Shown here: in pieces, positions 23,377 to 26,056 of the stretch
Layout of the letters: every line of letters starts with the position of its first letter
Numbering within the stretch: the first letter of the stretch is position 1
Source of the DNA: an uncultured Agathobacter sp.
GTDB lineage: Bacteria > Bacillota > Clostridia > Lachnospirales > Lachnospiraceae
Length of the DNA stretch: 26,056 nt
Assembly (NCBI GenBank): GCA_934359755.1
Contig: CAKRLV010000031.1
Location: 1 to 26,056 of the forward strand
Direction of reading: 5' to 3'
Notes under the pieces: generated by a model
The model's database searches: none
What the model was told of the DNA's origin: nothing
Seen by the model: the letters and a program-made list of their open reading frames with translations, nothing else
Translations under genes and position numbers: made by a program

Positions 23377-24738
23377 CTATTTGATAATCTGTCTTGCCAC
23401 ATGCACTCCACTTGCAGATGCATGTGACAATGAATGTGTAATACCACTTCCATCACCTATGACATACAATCCTTCATGATGTGTCATAAGGTTATGATCC
23501 ACTTCTACCTCCATATTGTAGAACTTAACTTCTACACCATACAATAATGTATCATCATTAGCAGTACCTGGTGCCACCTTATCAAGTGCATAAATCATCT
23601 CAATAATTCCATCAAGTATTCGCTTTGGAAGAACAAGACTGAGATCTCCTGCTGCCGCATTTAAAGTAGGAACTGTAAATGATTCTTCAATTCTCTTCTG
23701 TGTACTTCTATGTCCACGAATCAAATCACCAAATCTTTGTACAATCACTCCCCCGCCAAGCATATTACTAAGTCTTGCAATACTCTCTCCATATCCATTT
23801 GAATCTTTGAATGGTTCTGAAAAATGCTTTGCAACAAGAAGTGCAAAATTAGTATTCTTAGTCTGACGTGCAGCATCCTCGTAACTATGTCCATTTACGG
23901 TTACAATACCATTAGTGTTCTCATTTACTACAGCACCTCTTGGATTCATACAGAATGTACGCACAAGATCCTCATATTTCTGAGTACGATATACTATCTT
24001 GCTCTCATATAATTCATCAGTCAGATGAGCAAATATCTCTGCTGGAAGTTCGACTCTCACACCTATATCCACACGATTAGATTTGGTATTGATATCAAGA
24101 TCCTTACAAATCTTCTCCATCCATTTACTTCCGCTTCGCCCTGCAGAAATTACACAATTCTTACCATCATAGGTATTATCGCCACAATATATCCTGTAAC
24201 CACCATCTATGCACTCGACATGATCTACTGCACAATCAAAATGAAATTCTACATTATCTTTTAAATGATCATACAGATTTTCTAGCACTACATAATTGAT
24301 ATCAGTTCCCAAGTGTCTGACTGATGCATCCAACAAATGCAAATCATTCTGCATGCAGACTTTCTTAATACTTGTGCCTGCAGTAGAATAAAGCTTTGTT
24401 CCCTCTCCGCCATAACGAAGATTAATCTTGTCAACATATTCCATTAAATCAAGTGCTTCTTTTTTGCCAATATATTCATACAACGTTCCACCAAAATCAT
24501 TTGTGATGTTATATTTTCCATCTGAAAAAGCTCCTGCTCCTCCAAATCCGCTCATGATAGAACAGCTCTTACAATGAATACATGATTTAACCTTATCTCC
24601 ATCTATAGGGCATTTTCTTAATTTCAATTCATGTCCCATCTCAAATACTGCAATCTTACAATCTGGATTTCTCTCGATTAATTCATAAGCTGTAAATATT
24701 CCTCCAGGACCAGCTCCAATAATTACAACATCAAACAT
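23377..24738 (-). CDS. FAD-dependent oxidoreductase (COG2509-like uncharacterised dehydrogenase)
   Basis: Flavoprotein of 453 aa with the dinucleotide fold VVIIGAGPGG (residues 4-13) and a C-terminal FAD segment GLYVIGDGSGITHSLSHASASG. A cysteine group C43, C53, C56, C59 (CP...CIHCKSC) precedes GFGGAGAFSDGK; the CxxCxxC spacing could hold an iron-sulfur cluster. The rest follows the pattern of the COG2509 family, whose reactions are unknown. The ATG at 24738 has GGAGG 7 nt upstream, and this site lies directly at the end of a purine-class riboswitch, so expression probably responds to guanine or a related purine. A role in purine or other N-heterocycle redox chemistry is a reasonable guess but unproven. 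It ends next to the decayed receptor gene. Confidence 0.8.
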   Translation of the reverse strand: MFDVVIIGAGPGGIFTAYELIERNPDCKIAVFEMGHELKLRKCPIDGDKVKSCIHCKSCSIMSGFGGAGAFSDGKYNITNDFGGTLYEYIGKKEALDLMEYVDKINLRYGGEGTKLYSTAGTSIKKVCMQNDLHLLDASVRHLGTDINYVVLENLYDHLKDNVEFHFDCAVDHVECIDGGYRIYCGDNTYDGKNCVISAGRSGSKWMEKICKDLDINTKSNRVDIGVRVELPAEIFAHLTDELYESKIVYRTQKYEDLVRTFCMNPRGAVVNENTNGIVTVNGHSYEDAARQTKNTNFALLVAKHFSEPFKDSNGYGESIARLSNMLGGGVIVQRFGDLIRGHRSTQKRIEESFTVPTLNAAAGDLSLVLPKRILDGIIEMIYALDKVAPGTANDDTLLYGVEVKFYNMEVEVDHNLMTHHEGLYVIGDGSGITHSLSHASASGVHVARQIIK

Positions 24739-24824
24739 ATACTTATACCTCCGTATTCAACTCGGTAGTCAACCCTTTTGGCGGTTGGTAGAAACGCTTA
24801 CCCGTTTTGTAAACTTATACCACC
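24739..24824 (-). promoter_or_regulatory. Purine-class riboswitch (guanine-type, C74)
   Basis: Minus-strand RNA shows all aptamer parts: P1 GGTA/TACC (24818-24821 with 24764-24767), TAA junction, P2 GTTTAC/GTAAGC (24809-24814 with 24796-24801), 7-nt loop AAAACGG, the invariant J2/3 GTTTCTACC (24787-24795), P3 CAACC/GGTTG (24783-24787 with 24770-24774) with loop GCCAAAAG, and J3/1 GACTA. GG in one loop and CC in the other allow the loop-loop contact. C in GACTA corresponds to C74, the guanine-specific base; adenine switches have U. The string GGxGGTATAAGT occurs twice, in P1 and at the ribosome-binding site (GGAGG at 24748-24752). TACC of P1 could pair with either, suggesting control of translation. 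Confidence 0.8.
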
Positions 24825-24828
24825 CACT

Positions 24829-24857
24829 ATACTACAATAATATAAAAAAATTCTCAA
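24829..24857 (-). promoter_or_regulatory. Promoter of the riboswitch-flavoprotein unit
   Basis: -35 TTGAGA (24852-24857), a 17-nt spacer and -10 TAGTAT (24829-24834) on the minus strand. Initiation near 24822-24823 would put the first P1 strand at the very 5' end of the RNA, which supports the riboswitch boundaries. Confidence 0.6.
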
Positions 24858-24860
24858 TTA

Positions 24861-24940
24861 ATTACAGCTAATTACTATAAGTAAACACTACAGCTAATTA
24901 TTTTATAAATAAACATTACAGTTAATTATTTTACTCAACT
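24861..24940. repeat. Three AT-rich imperfect direct repeats upstream of the flavoprotein promoter
   Basis: ACAGCTAATTA, ACAGCTAATTA and ACAGTTAATTA begin at 24864, 24890 and 24918, each followed by a similar AT-rich tail ending TAAACAY in the first two. Spacing is 26 and 28 nt, between two and three helical turns. They lie just upstream of the -35 box, as expected for activator or repressor sites. There are no spacer-like unique sequences, so it is not a CRISPR array. The remaining bases to 25069 are AT-rich with a GAAAATC/GATTTTC inverted repeat but no gene. Confidence 0.5.
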
Positions 24941-25069
24941 TTCCCACCGGAAAATCTGGTATAAACACTTGATTTTCGAGCAAAATAATTAAATAAATTG
25001 ATGCATTGACATGAAAATAGCACCTAACTTTTGGTATAATTATTTGATTACACGCTTTCGCCGGACTTA

Positions 25070-25915
25070 TTATAATGTCCGTTTAAAAAATGCAATGATC
25101 TGCTGCCATACTTCATCCTGGAAAAACATCAGGTCCGCATGCTCTGCACCATCAAGCGCAAGCAATGTCACATCACAGCCGGCTGCTTCTAACGCATCAT
25201 ACAATTCCTCACTCTGCGAAAAAGGCACGGTACTGTCTTTGGTTCCATGAATCAGCAGGAATGGTGGCGCATCCGGTGTCACTTTGGAAACCGGGGAATT
25301 CTCATAAGCTTCCTGCGGATGTGTCATAACATTAAATCCCATCAGCAGCGACTCTGAAGACATGGCTGCCTTTTCCACATCATCATATGGAAAATGGGAC
25401 GCATCGGTCGGCGGATACCACGGACAGGCCGCCTGAACCTGACTGGAATACTCCAGATACTCACCTGTATCCAGTTTTTTATCCTGATCCAGTGCTGCCA
25501 TACATGTCAGATATCCTCCTGCAGATTCTCCCATCACACCAAATTTTTCACTGTTAATCCGATATCTTTTTGCATATGCACGAAGATATCGGATTGCTGC
25601 CTTGATATCACACAGCTGCATCGGATGTGTTCCCTCGTTGGATGTCCGGTACTCTACGCTGGCAACAACAAACCCTTCCTGTGCCAGTGTGCCCAGATAT
25701 GCCAGATGCGCTGCTTTGTCCATGCGCTGCCATGCGCCACCGCAAATCCATACAATACATGGATATGTCTTTCCTTCCCCGTCCTCCGGATAGATGAGAT
25801 CCAGTTTGAGATCTCTCCGGCAATGACCGAACCAGGAATCAACCTGCGCATAAGTAATGTCTGTTGTCACAACATATTGTGGTTTTGTGGTTTCCGGTTT
25901 TAATGTTTTCTTCAT
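25070..25915 (-). CDS. Alpha/beta hydrolase, acetyl-esterase/BD-FAE-like
   Basis: Cytosolic serine hydrolase of 281 aa with no signal peptide. The oxyanion segment is WICGGAW (56-62, corresponding to HGGxW), the nucleophile elbow is GESAGG with S131, acid D227 lies in GTKDSTVPF, and H259 in DGAEHAD completes the triad. The arrangement resembles esterases that deacetylate sugars or xylan breakdown products and other small esters. The GAGGA site is 8 nt before the ATG. By eye its codons are richer in G and C (CTG, GCC, CGG) than the neighbouring genes, which hints at later acquisition. A palindromic site lies about 56 nt upstream. The flavoprotein unit downstream has its own promoter. Confidence 0.85.
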   Translation of the reverse strand: MKKTLKPETTKPQYVVTTDITYAQVDSWFGHCRRDLKLDLIYPEDGEGKTYPCIVWICGGAWQRMDKAAHLAYLGTLAQEGFVVASVEYRTSNEGTHPMQLCDIKAAIRYLRAYAKRYRINSEKFGVMGESAGGYLTCMAALDQDKKLDTGEYLEYSSQVQAACPWYPPTDASHFPYDDVEKAAMSSESLLMGFNVMTHPQEAYENSPVSKVTPDAPPFLLIHGTKDSTVPFSQSEELYDALEAAGCDVTLLALDGAEHADLMFFQDEVWQQIIAFFKRTL

Positions 25916-25970
25916 TATAATTTTCCTCGTTTCCGATGTAAAATTTCCTTTTCCTATATTTAAAGGGTTT

Positions 25971-25993
25971 CGTGTTAGCCTATGCTAACCACG
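25971..25993. promoter_or_regulatory. Palindromic operator-like site upstream of the alpha/beta hydrolase gene
   Basis: GTTAGC-CTAT-GCTAAC (25974-25989) is a perfect inverted repeat with a 4-nt centre, extended outward by CGTG/CACG with one bulged base. No T-run follows on either strand, so an operator for a dimeric regulator is likelier than a terminator. The regulator cannot be named from the site. Confidence 0.5.
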
Positions 25994-26017
25994 TCTTAAC
26001 TTATCTTCGGACAATTA

Positions 26018-26056
26018 TCAATCCAAATGAAACTGCGCGACAAAATCCCGGATCAC
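26018..26056 (-). CDS. Possible C-terminal end of a gene cut by the window edge
   Basis: The minus strand reads VIRDFVAQFHLD and then TGA (26018-26020), entering from the right edge. It has a protein-like composition and the same orientation as the hydrolase gene about 100 nt further on. Twelve codons are too few to identify a family. Confidence 0.3.
   Translation of the reverse strand: MIRDFVAQFHLD

Noticed and set aside
24861..24940. CRISPR array
   Set aside because: Only three degenerate AT-rich units with no unique spacers and no cas genes.
25006..25040. Plus-strand promoter TTGACA ... TATAAT
   Set aside because: The spacer is 23 nt, too long for sigma-A, and only antisense sequence follows.
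25971..25993. Intrinsic terminator at the GTTAGC/GCTAAC palindrome
   Set aside because: No T-run follows the stem on either strand, so an operator is more likely.

Overview
The window looks like a chromosomal segment of a low-GC Gram-positive anaerobe, most likely a gut Clostridia of the Lachnospiraceae type. This rests on AT-rich spacers, strong GGAGG ribosome-binding sites, a clostridial-type PurA, a BirA-controlled bioYBDA operon, Ig-like (Big_2) secreted proteins, a purine-class riboswitch and PucR-type regulation. The family assignment is inference from protein and gene-order style. No rRNA, tRNA, IS element or CRISPR array was seen.

Layout. (1) 84-4497, plus strand: purA, pyrB, an unrecognised 265-aa protein and a ThrE-type amino-acid exporter. 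The first three overlap end to end. PurA and PyrB both consume aspartate, one for AMP and one for UMP. (2) 4503-8140, minus strand: a biotin operon bioY-bioB-bioD-bioA with a near-ideal BirA operator on the bioY promoter; no bioF is present. (3) 8188-10228, minus: a two-gene unit of a NYN-domain putative RNase with an unknown N-terminal half and a YfbR/HDDC2-like HD nucleotidase. It has its own promoter, and its terminator contains the bioY -35 box.

(4) 10290-18412, minus: a catabolic block made of a TauE/SafE exporter, a PucR regulator, a class-III aminotransferase, an iron-type alcohol dehydrogenase, a GltS-like symporter, a PII protein and a YtcJ-type amidohydrolase. The best reading is nitrogen scavenging from an organic amine. 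Taurine converted to isethionate with sulfonate export fits best; GABA or beta-alanine are alternatives. The dedicated PII next to the transporter suggests nitrogen/energy gating of uptake. Terminator hairpins sit in front of both tauE and the aminotransferase gene.

(5) 18572-21487, minus: a remnant of an alpha/beta hydrolase, an AEC-family carrier, and mgtE (Mg2+ transporter). The roughly 230-nt mgtE leader carries its own promoter, a 27-codon small ORF and a terminator-like hairpin. (6) 21509-23371, minus: a secreted Big_2/CAP-like protein and a decayed chemotaxis receptor with two compensating frameshifts. (7) 23377-26056, minus: a flavoprotein oxidoreductase directly preceded by a purine-class (guanine-type, C74) riboswitch, AT-rich direct repeats, a visibly more GC-rich alpha/beta hydrolase with an upstream palindrome, and the last codons of another possible gene at the edge.

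The strongest candidates for something undescribed are the mgtE leader with its small ORF, the riboswitch-controlled flavoprotein, the PII-GltS pair inside an amine-catabolism operon, and the NYN-HD pair.
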